Assembly (NCBI RefSeq): GCF_900112035.1
Contig: NZ_FOKC01000015.1
Location: forward strand, 37,015-101,014
Direction of reading: 5' to 3'
Length of the DNA stretch: 64,000 nt
Source of the DNA: Nocardioides alpinus
GTDB lineage: Bacteria > Actinomycetota > Actinomycetes > Propionibacteriales > Nocardioidaceae
Under the pieces are notes generated by a model, which saw nothing but the letters and a program-made list of their open reading frames with translations, was not told where the DNA came from and did not search any database. The stretch's first letter is position 1; every line of letters starts with the position of its first letter. The position numbers and the translations under genes are program-made. This document shows, piece by piece, positions 14,961 to 23,111 of the stretch.

Positions 14961-16752
14961 CCCGGTCCTTGACCTTGTCGCGGTAGCGGCGCCGCAGACC
15001 GCGCCCGAACCGCTCGCGCACCTTCTCGTGCGCCGGCGGACGGCCCTGCTCGTCGAGCTCGTAGCTCGCCACCTTCGCCAGTCTCGGCCGCTCGTGGTCG
15101 TCGATCACCTCACCGGTGACCCACCACATCTTCAGGCTGGGTCCGGTGACCCGCAGGCAGGCGAGGTTGTTGTCGAACCACGGCCCCTCGGCGTAGCGCC
15201 AGGTGAGGGGCGCGTCGGGCACGCGCGTCGACTTCGACGCCAGCCGCCCGACCGGTCCCGCGACGCCGTAGGACAGGACCGCCGTCGCGAAGCGCATGTT
15301 GCGCGAGAGCGGGTTGCGGATCGGCGAGCAGACGGCCTGCAGGATCGTCGACTGCAGCGGTCGGCGGCCGTCGACGGGCTGGGCCTCGCTGACATAGCTG
15401 TGGTGCACGTCGCCGGACAGGAACGTGACCGTCGAGGGTGCGCGCCCCCGCTCCCCCGCGGCGACCTCCATCACCTGTGAGGCCACCTCCTGGAAGCTGG
15501 TCTGGAAGGCGCCCCAGTGCTCGAGGTCCACGACCTGCCGCAGCCTCTCACCCATCCGGCCACCACGGTCACCCCATGCCCCCGCTGCGAGCGCCTCGCT
15601 GAAGGCCTCGAGGTGGTGCAGGCCGCGAGCCAGCAGGAAGGGCAGCGACGTGCCGACGAGCAGGTGGTCGACGTCGCCGCGCAGCTGCTCGTCGAGCCAG
15701 GACGCCTCGTCGGCGTCGAGCAGCGCCCGGTGGTCGGGATCCAGCTGCCGGGCTGCGCGCGAGTCGACCACGACCAGCCGGGCCTGGGTGTCGAACTCAC
15801 GCGTGTAGCTCCAGCGGTAGGTCTGGGGCTCCTGGTCGACCCGCTCGGCGAACGCGTCGATGATCGGGCCGAAGTCGTACTCGTCGTCGCCGGTGTGCGC
15901 CAGGACCTGAGCGTAGAGCTCGTCCCCGCGGCGCTCGGCCGGGGACATGTTGCCGAGGTGCTGGTAGACCCAGTAGGACCCGAGACCCGCGACGATGCGG
16001 CCGTGCCACCACGAGGTGGACTCCATCTCGCGGCGCCACTCCTGCGAGGTGTTCCAGTCGTCGCGGATGTCGTGGTCGTCGAAGATCATCGCGCTCGGCA
16101 CGGTCGACAGCAGCCAGCGGTTGGCCGGGTCGGACCACGCGAGCGCGTAGAGGTGGGCGTACTCCTCGTAGTCCTGCAGCTCGGTCCACGGCGGCGCCTC
16201 GATGTCGCGCCGCGACTCGATGAAGGCCCGCATCTCGTCGGTCGTCTCGTCGGCGTAGACCTGGTCGCCGAGGAAGAGCACCAGGTCGGGCAGGCGGTCG
16301 GGGGCCAGGTCGTGGTCGTCCGGGTCCGCGGCCGGGACCTGGTCGGCGGCACGCAGGGCCCACGCCCGGAGGGCGTCGACGCCGTGGGTCTCGTTGCCCT
16401 TCGCGTCGTGGGACACCGAGGTGCGGCACGAGCCGAAGGCCAGGCTCAGCGGACGCCCGTCCTCGAGGGTGGCGATGACCGGGGCGGGGAAGGGTGAGTC
16501 GGGCTCGGGCCACACCTGCTCCCCGTCGACGGCCACGGTGTAGGCCTCCGACGTGCCGGGAGCCAGTCCGTCCAGCTCGACCAGGGCGTAGTGGTGCCCG
16601 TGGACCACGAACGTGCGGGCGCTCGCGGAGGCGTCGCCGCGGCGCACCGACACGGTGCCGGGTCCGCGCGTCTCCACCCACACGGAGGCGGAGGAGTCGT
16701 CGACGTAGCGCAGGAGGGGCCCGAGGAGCAGGGGGCTGTCGGTCCCGCTCAC
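14947..16752 (-). CDS. PhoD-like metallophosphatase
   Basis: A 601-residue protein of the alkaline phosphatase D/PhoD-like family. The N-terminal beta-sandwich (LGPLLRYVDDSSASVWVETR) is followed by the metal-binding core: LSLAFGSCRTS, PDLVLFLGDQVYADE, AMIFDDHDIRDDWN and TVTFLSGDVHHSYVSEA, which hold the Asp/His/Asn ligands. It hydrolyses phosphomonoesters or diesters with a metal centre. Unlike many PhoD proteins it lacks a Tat signal peptide, so it is probably cytoplasmic. The GTG start at 16752 overlaps the alcohol dehydrogenase stop (GTGA), so the longer upstream frame is not used. Confidence 0.85.
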   Translation of the reverse strand: MSGTDSPLLLGPLLRYVDDSSASVWVETRGPGTVSVRRGDASASARTFVVHGHHYALVELDGLAPGTSEAYTVAVDGEQVWPEPDSPFPAPVIATLEDGRPLSLAFGSCRTSVSHDAKGNETHGVDALRAWALRAADQVPAADPDDHDLAPDRLPDLVLFLGDQVYADETTDEMRAFIESRRDIEAPPWTELQDYEEYAHLYALAWSDPANRWLLSTVPSAMIFDDHDIRDDWNTSQEWRREMESTSWWHGRIVAGLGSYWVYQHLGNMSPAERRGDELYAQVLAHTGDDEYDFGPIIDAFAERVDQEPQTYRWSYTREFDTQARLVVVDSRAARQLDPDHRALLDADEASWLDEQLRGDVDHLLVGTSLPFLLARGLHHLEAFSEALAAGAWGDRGGRMGERLRQVVDLEHWGAFQTSFQEVASQVMEVAAGERGRAPSTVTFLSGDVHHSYVSEAQPVDGRRPLQSTILQAVCSPIRNPLSRNMRFATAVLSYGVAGPVGRLASKSTRVPDAPLTWRYAEGPWFDNNLACLRVTGPSLKMWWVTGEVIDDHERPRLAKVASYELDEQGRPPAHEKVRERFGRGLRRRYRDKVKDRVRQR

Positions 16753-17765
16753 GGCTGGAGGAGGACCTTGATCGCGCGACGCTCGTCCATCGCGCGGTAG
16801 CCCTCGGGGGACTCCGCCATCGGCAGGGTCAGGTCGAACACCTTCCCGGGGTCGATGGCCCCGGAGAGCACACGCTCGAGCAGGTCGGGCAGGTAGCGCC
16901 GCACTGGCGCCATGCCGCCGGCGAGGCCGACGTTCCTCTGGAACATCCGCCGCACCGGGAGCTCGACCCCGTGGGGGACGCCGACGAAGCCGACCGTGGC
17001 TCCCGGTCGGGCGATGGCGAAGGCGGTCTTCATCGACTCGTCGGTGCCGACGCACTCCAGCACGGCGTCGGCTCCGATGCCCTTGGTCAGCTCGGCGATG
17101 CGGGCGCCACCCTCCTTGCCCCGCTCGGCGACGATGTCCGTGGCGCCGAAGGCGCGGGCGATCGCCTGGCGTGGCTCGTGGCGCGACATCGCGACGACCC
17201 GCTCGGCGCCGAGCTGGGCCGCGGCCAGCACGCCGCACAGGCCCACCGCACCGTCACCGATCACGACCGCGGTGCCGCCGGGCTTCACGCCGGCGGCGAC
17301 GGCCGCGTGCCAGCCGGTGGCCATCACGTCGGACAGTGTCAGGAGCGACGGGATCAAGGACGCGTCGGGCATCCCGTCGGTCTTGACCAGGCTGCCGTCG
17401 GCCTGCGTCACCCGGGCGTACTCGCCCTGGCCGCTCGCGGTGAAGCCGAGGTTGTCGCAACCCGACTGCACGCCGGCAGCGCAGTGGGCGCACGTGTTGT
17501 CGCAGTGGCAGAACGGCACGATGACGAAGTCGCCCGGCGTGAAGTCCTTGACGGCCGACCCCACCTCCTCGACGACGCCCACGCACTCGTGGCCGATCGT
17601 GGAGCCGCTGTCGATGTCGTTGGCGCCGCGGTAGGGCCACAGGTCGGAGCCGCAGATGCAGCCCGCGACGACCTTGATGATCGCGTCCGTGGGCTCCTCG
17701 ATGACGGGGTCGGGAACCTCCTCGAAGCGGATGTCACCAGGGGCGTGGATCGTGGTTGCTCGCAT
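16749..17765 (-). CDS. Zinc-dependent alcohol dehydrogenase (MDR family)
   Basis: A 338-residue medium-chain dehydrogenase. Catalytic zinc site: CICGSDLWPYRG and GHECVGVVEEVGSAV; structural zinc loop CHCDNTCAHCAAGVQSGC; Rossmann motif VIGDGAVGLCGV. The overall pattern fits the IMP-type threonine/formaldehyde-dehydrogenase-like group with NAD(P). Substrate not determined. Start at MRATTIHAPGD; an upstream ATG at 17861 would begin inside the palindrome region and give unlike sequence. It is divergent from the HTH-MurA gene (94-base gap) and cotranscribed with the PhoD-type gene. Confidence 0.87.
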   Translation of the reverse strand: MRATTIHAPGDIRFEEVPDPVIEEPTDAIIKVVAGCICGSDLWPYRGANDIDSGSTIGHECVGVVEEVGSAVKDFTPGDFVIVPFCHCDNTCAHCAAGVQSGCDNLGFTASGQGEYARVTQADGSLVKTDGMPDASLIPSLLTLSDVMATGWHAAVAAGVKPGGTAVVIGDGAVGLCGVLAAAQLGAERVVAMSRHEPRQAIARAFGATDIVAERGKEGGARIAELTKGIGADAVLECVGTDESMKTAFAIARPGATVGFVGVPHGVELPVRRMFQRNVGLAGGMAPVRRYLPDLLERVLSGAIDPGKVFDLTLPMAESPEGYRAMDERRAIKVLLQP

Positions 17766-17830
17766 GGCGGCGATCCTGCCACGGGGCTCCCACCCCCTCT
17801 CCGCTCCGGGGGGTGCGTGGCGGAGTGGCC

Positions 17831-17850
17831 TTATCTCATATCTGAGATAA
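17831..17850. promoter_or_regulatory. Perfect palindrome at the HTH-MurA promoter
   Basis: TTATCTCA-TATC-TGAGATAA has 8-base perfect arms, is AT-rich in GC-rich surroundings, and overlaps a -10-like TAAAGT (17848-17853) that ends 6 bases before the ATG at 17860. It is placed so that a bound protein would block the promoter. The HTH domain encoded immediately downstream is the natural candidate ligand. It may also act on the divergent dehydrogenase gene (start 17765). Confidence 0.6.
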
Positions 17851-17859
17851 AGTGTCGGC

Positions 17860-19383
17860 ATGGCTGACTACAAGGGTCGCATCGGCAACCTCATCCGCGA
17901 CGCGCGCAAGCACCGCGGACTCACCCAGCACCAGCTCGCGGAGCTGCTCGGCACGAGCCAGAGTGCGATCAACCGCATCGAGAAAGGGCACCAGAACCTG
18001 TCCCTCGAGATGCTCGCCCGCATCGGCGCAGCGCTCGACTCCGAGATCGTCGCGCTCGGTGCCGGCCCCACGCACCTGCGCGTCGACGGTCCCACCACGC
18101 TCTCGGGCTCGATCGACGTCAAGACGTCCAAGAACGCCGGTGTCGCGCTCCTGTGCGCCTCCCTGCTCAACAAGGGACGTACGACGCTGCGCAAGGTCGC
18201 GCGGATCGAGGAGGTCAACCGGCTGCTCGAGGTGCTCAACTCCCTCGGCGTGGCGACCCGCTGGATCGGTGACGACAACGACCTCGAGATCATCCCGCCC
18301 GCCGAGCTCAACCTCGCCGCCATCGACGAGGCGGCAGCGCGGCGTACGCGCTCGGTGATCATGTTCCTCGGCCCGCTGCTGCACCGCTACGACGAGTTCG
18401 ACCTCCCCTACGCCGGTGGTTGCAACCTCGGCGAGCGCACGGTGGAGCCGCACATGTCGGCGCTGCGCCCCTTCGGTCTCGACGTCAAGGCGACCGACGG
18501 CAGCTACCACGCCAGCGTCAACCGGACCATCGAGCCCGTGCGCCCCATCGTGCTCACCGAGCGCGGCGACTCGGTCACCGAGAACGCGCTCATGGCCGCC
18601 GCGCTCCACCCCGGCACCACCGTGATCCGCAACGCCTCGTCCAACTACATGGTCCAGGACCTCTGCTTCTACCTCGAGAAGCTCGGCGTGCAGATCGAGG
18701 GCATCGGGACGACCACCCTGCGCATCACTGGCAGGACGTCCATCGACGTCGACGTCGACTACTCCCCCTCCGAGGACCCGATCGAGGCGATGTCGCTGCT
18801 CGCCGCGGCGATCGTGACGAAGTCCGAGATCACCATCCGCCGGGTGCCGATCGAGTTCCTCGAGCTCGAGCTCGCCATCCTCGAGGAGATGGGCTTCCGC
18901 TACGACCGGACCGAGGAGTACGTCGCCAACAACGGCATGACCCGGCTGGTGGACCTCACCACGCACCCCTCCGAGCTGCGGGCACCGCTCGACAAGATCC
19001 ACCCGATGCCGTTCCCGGGCCTCAACATCGACAACCTGCCGTTCTTCGCGGTCATCGCGGCGGTGGCCGAGGGCCAGACGCTGCTGCACGACTGGGTGTA
19101 CGAGAACCGCGCCATCTACCTCACCGAGCTCAACAAGCTCGGCGCCCAGGTCAAGCTGCTCGACCCGCACCGCGTGCTGATCGACGGACCGACCCACTTC
19201 TCCGGCGCGGAGATCGTCTGCCCGCCGGCGCTGCGCCCGGCCGTGGTCATCCTGCTGGCGATGCTGGCCTCGAAGGGCACGTCGGTGCTGCGCTCGACGT
19301 ACGTCATCCACCGTGGCTACGAGGACCTCGCCGAGCGGCTCAACCAGCTCGGCGCCAACATCGAGACTTTTAGAGACATATAA
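17860..19383 (+). CDS. MurA-like enolpyruvyl transferase with N-terminal XRE-type HTH
   Basis: A 507-residue fusion. Residues ~7-66 are a Cro/C1-type HTH (IGNLIRDARKHRGLTQHQLAELLGTSQSAINRIEKGHQNLS). The rest is an EPSP-synthase-fold UDP-GlcNAc 1-carboxyvinyltransferase. MurA active-site features are kept: K91-N92 in KTSKNAG, C188 in YAGGCNLGERTVEPH (PEP-binding/catalytic Cys), Asp in GLNIDNLP, and Arg in ALRPAVVILLAMLASKG. MurA makes the first committed peptidoglycan precursor. The fused HTH suggests it is also a repressor; a palindrome overlaps its own promoter. Leaderless start (TAAAGT-N6-ATG). Such fusions are known in actinobacteria, but their DNA targets are not known to me. Confidence 0.88.
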   Translation: MADYKGRIGNLIRDARKHRGLTQHQLAELLGTSQSAINRIEKGHQNLSLEMLARIGAALDSEIVALGAGPTHLRVDGPTTLSGSIDVKTSKNAGVALLCASLLNKGRTTLRKVARIEEVNRLLEVLNSLGVATRWIGDDNDLEIIPPAELNLAAIDEAAARRTRSVIMFLGPLLHRYDEFDLPYAGGCNLGERTVEPHMSALRPFGLDVKATDGSYHASVNRTIEPVRPIVLTERGDSVTENALMAAALHPGTTVIRNASSNYMVQDLCFYLEKLGVQIEGIGTTTLRITGRTSIDVDVDYSPSEDPIEAMSLLAAAIVTKSEITIRRVPIEFLELELAILEEMGFRYDRTEEYVANNGMTRLVDLTTHPSELRAPLDKIHPMPFPGLNIDNLPFFAVIAAVAEGQTLLHDWVYENRAIYLTELNKLGAQVKLLDPHRVLIDGPTHFSGAEIVCPPALRPAVVILLAMLASKGTSVLRSTYVIHRGYEDLAERLNQLGANIETFRDI

Positions 19384-19384
19384 G

Positions 19385-19423
19385 AGCGAGCTCCGCTCGC
19401 GGTGTCCGCGGGCGGAGCTCGCT
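19385..19423. terminator. Bidirectional hairpin terminator
   Basis: Perfect 12-base arms (AGCGAGCTCCGC at 19385-19396, its complement at 19412-19423) around a 15-base loop lie between the convergent HTH-MurA and zinc-ribbon genes; the right arm includes the latter's stop codon. There is no clear T-run, as is common in actinobacteria. Confidence 0.6.
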
Positions 19424-19682
19424 AGTTGAAGAGGGTTTCTACCCAGGCGCGGGAGACCTTGCTCGCGGACGGCGGGGCGGTCATGTCGGCGGTGATCCGC
19501 GGCATCGGGGCGGTGTGCTGGCCGGCGTTGCGGTGCCAGTCGGTCTCCGCCTCGATCAGCAGGCCCAGGTCGGCCCGCGCGAGGAACACGCCGTGTCCTT
19601 CGGGGCACTGGCTGACCGTGGCCTGGCCGAGGCTCCGCTCGTCCATCTCGACGCCGCACTGCGGGCAGGTGATGCTCTCCAT
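19422..19682 (-). CDS. TFIIB-type zinc-ribbon protein
   Basis: An 86-residue protein with an N-terminal zinc ribbon: ITCPQCGVEMDERSLG, then VSQCPEGHGVFLARADLGLLIEAE. The pattern C-x2-C...C-x3-H followed by GVF(L) is that of zf-TFIIB domain proteins of unknown function. The ATG at 19682 is preceded by TACCTT-N6, a leaderless-type start. It is divergent from the GDPD gene with only 35 bases between the start codons. Confidence 0.75.
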   Translation of the reverse strand: MESITCPQCGVEMDERSLGQATVSQCPEGHGVFLARADLGLLIEAETDWHRNAGQHTAPMPRITADMTAPPSASKVSRAWVETLFN

Positions 19683-19717
19683 CCCCTGAAGGTACTCCTC
19701 GCAGCCATACTTCTCCC

Positions 19718-20524
19718 GTGACCGCGCCGCGCTACCTGGACTCCCCCCGACCGCTCGCCTTCGCCCACCGGGGCGGTGCCTACCATCCCGAGATCGAGGG
19801 CCTCGAGAACACGCTCGCCGCGTTCACCCACGCGGTGGACCTCGGCTACACCTACCTCGAGACCGACGTCCACGTGACCCGCGACGGGGTGCTGCTCGCC
19901 TTCCACGACACCGTCCTCGACCGGGTCACCGACCGCACCGGGAGCATCGCGGACTCGACGTACGCCGAGGTGCAGCACGCCCTGATCGGTGGGGCCGAGC
20001 CCGTGCCCACCCTGGCCGCGCTCTTCGATGCGTTCCCTCAAGCCCGGTTCAACATCGACCTCAAGTCGGAGGGGTCGGTCGAGGCGCTGGCCGCCTTCAT
20101 CGAGGAGCGCGAGGCGTGGGACCGGGTGCTGATCGGGTCGTTCTCGGCACGGCGGATGGAGGCGTTCCGTCGGCGCACGCAGGGCCGGGTCGCGACGTCG
20201 GCCCACCCGCTCGAGGTGGTGGCGTTCGTCCTCTCCCCCAGCGGACGCCTCGCGCGCCTGCTGACGCGGGGACGACCGGTCGCGCTGCAGATCCCCCACC
20301 GGCAGGGCCCGTTGACGGTGGCCTCCGGCTGGCTCGTACGCCGTGCGCACGCGGCCGGCATCCAGGTGCATGTCTGGACCATCGACGACCCGATCGAGAT
20401 GAACACCCTCCTGGACCGTGGTGTTGACGGCATCATGACCGATCGCACGGACATACTCAGGGACGTGCTCCGCGCCCGCGGACAGTGGCACGGCATCGAG
20501 CCGGCTCCGGAAGGTGACTCATGA
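19718..20524 (+). CDS. Glycerophosphodiester phosphodiesterase
   Basis: A 268-residue GDPD TIM-barrel enzyme that releases glycerol-3-phosphate from glycerophosphodiesters. Seen motifs: FAHRGGAYHPE..ENTLAAF, YLETDVHVTRDGVLLAFHD (Glu/Asp metal ligands and catalytic His), FNIDLKSEGS, and the C-terminal VHVWTIDDPIEMNTLLDRGVDGIMTDR. The GTG start follows CATACT by 6 bases (leaderless type). It overlaps the MFS gene by 4 bases; export of a substrate or product by that transporter is possible but not shown. Confidence 0.88.
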   Translation: MTAPRYLDSPRPLAFAHRGGAYHPEIEGLENTLAAFTHAVDLGYTYLETDVHVTRDGVLLAFHDTVLDRVTDRTGSIADSTYAEVQHALIGGAEPVPTLAALFDAFPQARFNIDLKSEGSVEALAAFIEEREAWDRVLIGSFSARRMEAFRRRTQGRVATSAHPLEVVAFVLSPSGRLARLLTRGRPVALQIPHRQGPLTVASGWLVRRAHAAGIQVHVWTIDDPIEMNTLLDRGVDGIMTDRTDILRDVLRARGQWHGIEPAPEGDS

Positions 20525-21882
20525 GCGACGTGACCAGCGAGATCGCCAACCTCAGGCCGCTGGCCCAGGCGGAGGAGCAGAAGGCCTGGTACTGGTACGA
20601 CTGGGCCAACAGCGCCTACACGACCACCATCGGCACGGTCTTCTTCGGCCCGTACTTCATCAACCTCGCCGAGAACGCGGTCGGTGGCGAGGACGGCCGC
20701 TTCGAGGTCGGTTCCTTCTCGCTCCCGCCCGACTCGCTGTTCTTCTGGTTGATCACCGTCTCCACGATCCTGTCCGCGCTGGTGCTCCCCCCGCTGGGGG
20801 CGTACGCCGACCGGGTGGCCAACAAGAAGCGGTTGCTGGCCACGCTCGCGTGGGCCGGCTCCTTCTTCGCGGCGCTGATCTTCTTCGCCACCGGCGACAA
20901 CTGGCTGCTGGCCGCGGTCGGCATCGTCTTCGGCAACCTGTTCTTCGGCGCGGCCGGCGTGGTCAACGACTCGATCCTCCCGCTGATCTCCGACGAGTCC
21001 GACCGCGACCGCGTCTCGTCGCGCGGCTGGGCGTTCGGCTACCTCGGTGGCGGCCTCCTGCTGGTCCTCAACCTGGGCGTCTACCTCGGGCACGAGGCGA
21101 TCGGGCTCGACGAGGGGCTCGCGGCGCGGCTCTGCATGCTGTCCGCGGCCGCGTGGTGGGCCGGGTTCACCCTCATCCCGTTCTTCCGGCTCAGCGACCA
21201 CCCGCCCGTCGACGTCGAGCAGGTCGAGGGCAGCGCGATCCGCCGCAGCTTCGGCCAGCTCGCCGCCACGCTCCGCGACATGCGCAACTACCCGATGGCG
21301 CTCACCTTCCTGCTCGCCTACCTGTTCTTCAACGACGGCATCCAGACCGTGATCGCGTCCGCCTCGGTCTTCGGCGCGGAGGAGCTCGGGCACTCGCAGA
21401 CGGTCCTGATCGCGACGATCCTGATGGTGCAGTTCGTGGCCTTCGGTGGTGCGCTGTTCTTCGGCCGGCTCGCCGGCCGCCTCGGGGCCAAGCGCACGAT
21501 CCTGATCGGGCTCGGCATCTGGATGGTCATCGTGACCGTCGCGCTGTGGCTGCCGGCCGGCAACGTGCCGCTCTTCCTGACCCTCGGCGCCGCGATCGGC
21601 ATCGTGCTCGGCGGCACCCAGGCCCTGGCACGCTCCTACTTCTCGCTGCTCATCCCCCGCGGCAAGGAGGCTGAGTACTTCAGCTTCTACCACGCCATGG
21701 ACCGCGGGACGTCCTGGTTCGGCACCGCCACGTTCGGCATCGTCCTCGCCGTCACCGACTCCTACCGACCGGCGATCTTCGCTCTCATCGCCTTCTTCCT
21801 CATCGGTGGCCTGCTGCTGACAAGGGTCGACACCGAGCGCGGCATCCGCGAGGCCGGCAACGACCTGCCGGCCGTCATCTGA
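20521..21882 (+). CDS. MFS transporter, UMF1/Atg22-like
   Basis: A 453-residue membrane protein with about 12 hydrophobic spans. The start KAWYWYDWANSAYTTTIGTVFFGPYF is the UMF1 family hallmark, and PPLGAYADRVANKKRLL matches the MFS loop 2-3 motif. In yeast the related Atg22 exports amino acids from the vacuole; bacterial substrates are not established. The ATG overlaps the GDPD stop, so the two are cotranscribed. A 257-base gap with a SigR-type promoter separates it from rbpA. Confidence 0.85.
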   Translation: MSDVTSEIANLRPLAQAEEQKAWYWYDWANSAYTTTIGTVFFGPYFINLAENAVGGEDGRFEVGSFSLPPDSLFFWLITVSTILSALVLPPLGAYADRVANKKRLLATLAWAGSFFAALIFFATGDNWLLAAVGIVFGNLFFGAAGVVNDSILPLISDESDRDRVSSRGWAFGYLGGGLLLVLNLGVYLGHEAIGLDEGLAARLCMLSAAAWWAGFTLIPFFRLSDHPPVDVEQVEGSAIRRSFGQLAATLRDMRNYPMALTFLLAYLFFNDGIQTVIASASVFGAEELGHSQTVLIATILMVQFVAFGGALFFGRLAGRLGAKRTILIGLGIWMVIVTVALWLPAGNVPLFLTLGAAIGIVLGGTQALARSYFSLLIPRGKEAEYFSFYHAMDRGTSWFGTATFGIVLAVTDSYRPAIFALIAFFLIGGLLLTRVDTERGIREAGNDLPAVI

Positions 21883-21978
21883 GCCGGATCGTCGTGTCGG
21901 AGGTCACCAGATCGGGCCTCCACCCCTCGGGGTGAAGTTCGTCTCGCCTGAGCGTGGCCCGTGCCACGGTGAATCCGC

Positions 21979-22004
21979 GGAATGTGGGCGTCCCCGCTAC
22001 GGTT
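21979..22004 (+). promoter_or_regulatory. SigR-type (GGAAT-N18-GTT) promoter for rbpA
   Basis: GGAAT at 21979-21983, exactly 18 bases, then GTT at 22002-22004. This is the consensus recognised by the oxidative-stress ECF sigma factor SigR/SigH, and rbpA is a known SigR target in Streptomyces. Transcription would begin near 22011, leaving about 130 bases of leader before the GTG start. Confidence 0.65.
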
Positions 22005-22139
22005 GAAGATCACAGGAGGCGAGCCGCGTCGTCACGAGCGGCGCAGCGACCGGCGTCACGTTTTCCGGTCCGGCTCGTTTCACCTTTACCCGGTACACAA
22101 ACACAACGGGGTCAGCAAACCCTACTGGAGGTGGGCACG

Positions 22140-22520
22140 GTGGCGGAGCGCACACTGCGTGGCGCGAGGCTCGGCGGCCAGAGTTTCGAGGACGAGCGCG
22201 GCATTGAGTTCGCAGCTCGTCAGCAGGTCGGATATCTGTGCAAGCAAGGTCATGACTTCGAGGTCACGATGTCGGTCGAGGCCGACATCCCGGCCAAGTG
22301 GGAGTGCCCGCGCTGCGGAGCCGAGGCGCTCAGCACAGCAGGCATCCTGCCCGAGGAGAAGGTCGAGAAGCCCGCTCGCACGCACTGGGACATGCTCCTG
22401 GAGCGTCGCTCGGAGAAGGAGCTCGAGGACATCCTCAAGGAGCGCCTCGAGCTGCTGCGCGGCGGCGAGATCGGCCCGGCGCACCTGCACCGCGCCAACA
22501 AGAAGAAGCGCGTCTCCTGA
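22140..22520 (+). CDS. rbpA: RNA polymerase-binding protein RbpA
   Basis: A 126-residue actinobacterial RbpA. The core AARQQVGYLCKQGHDFEVTMSVEADIPAKWECPRCG carries the zinc-ribbon Cys/His ligands, and the C-terminal WDMLLERRSEKELEDILKERLELLR is the sigma-interaction helix. RbpA binds RNA polymerase and the primary sigma factor and stabilises open complexes. The GTG at 22140 is preceded by GGAGGTGGG (22127-22135), which fixes the start; the longer upstream frame covers the promoter. A SigR-type promoter lies about 135 bases upstream. It converges on fxsA. Confidence 0.93.
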   Translation: MAERTLRGARLGGQSFEDERGIEFAARQQVGYLCKQGHDFEVTMSVEADIPAKWECPRCGAEALSTAGILPEEKVEKPARTHWDMLLERRSEKELEDILKERLELLRGGEIGPAHLHRANKKKRVS

Positions 22521-22544
22521 CAGCCGTCAGCTGACGACCTCGAC

Positions 22545-23111
22545 TCAGTCGACGACGTCGCCCCGGACGATCGGGCCCTCGGGCCCGGGTCCGGGGCGAT
22601 CGGCATTTCCGGCACCGAAGCCAGCGTCGAAACCCGGGCCGAACCCGGTGCCGAACCCGGTGCCGAAGCCACTCCCCGCACCGAACTCGGGTACGGCGAC
22701 CAGCCGACGCTCGACGACCCTGGTCAGCAGCCGGCGGGCCATGGGCCGGGTGAACGGCAGGATCAGGAGGATCCCCGCGATGTCGAGGACGAACCCGGGG
22801 CTGAGCATGAGGGTGCCGCCGATGAGGATCAGCGCGGCGTCGGCGAGCTCGCGTGCCGGCATCTTGCCGCCCTGCAGGGCCTGACGCAGCGCCTGCCAGG
22901 CGCGTCCGCCCTCACGCTTGATCAGCCACGCCCCGATCATGCTGTCCAGGACGAGCAGCGCGATGGTCCACCAGGGGCCCACGAGCTGGCCGACCTGCAG
23001 GATCGCCCAGATCTCGACGAGGGGCACCAGCACGAAGGCCGCAGCCAGCACCGGGCGCACCCACCTGCGCCGACGAGACGGCGTACGTCGTGGTGCGGCG
23101 GGCTGGCTCAC
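22545..23111 (-). CDS. fxsA: FxsA-family membrane protein
   Basis: A 188-residue protein with about four hydrophobic segments (VRPVLAAAFVLVPLVEIWAILQV, WWTIALLVLDSMIGAWLI, ELADAALILIGGTLMLSPGFVLDIAGILLILPF). FxsA proteins share LVxxxGPxxTIxLxxLxxxxGxxLL-like spacing; in E. coli FxsA suppresses F exclusion of phage T7. The tail holds imperfect FGTGFGTGFGPGFDAGFG repeats of unknown meaning. The GTG at 23111 overlaps the stop of the mannosyltransferase gene (GTGA), so it is the third gene of the lnt-ppm-fxsA operon. Confidence 0.82.
   Translation of the reverse strand: MSQPAAPRRTPSRRRRWVRPVLAAAFVLVPLVEIWAILQVGQLVGPWWTIALLVLDSMIGAWLIKREGGRAWQALRQALQGGKMPARELADAALILIGGTLMLSPGFVLDIAGILLILPFTRPMARRLLTRVVERRLVAVPEFGAGSGFGTGFGTGFGPGFDAGFGAGNADRPGPGPEGPIVRGDVVD

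Noticed and set aside
22545..22680. Gly-Phe repeats in FxsA as a possible frameshifted tail
   Set aside because: Codon pattern and frame are continuous to a normal stop; low-complexity tails are common in this family.
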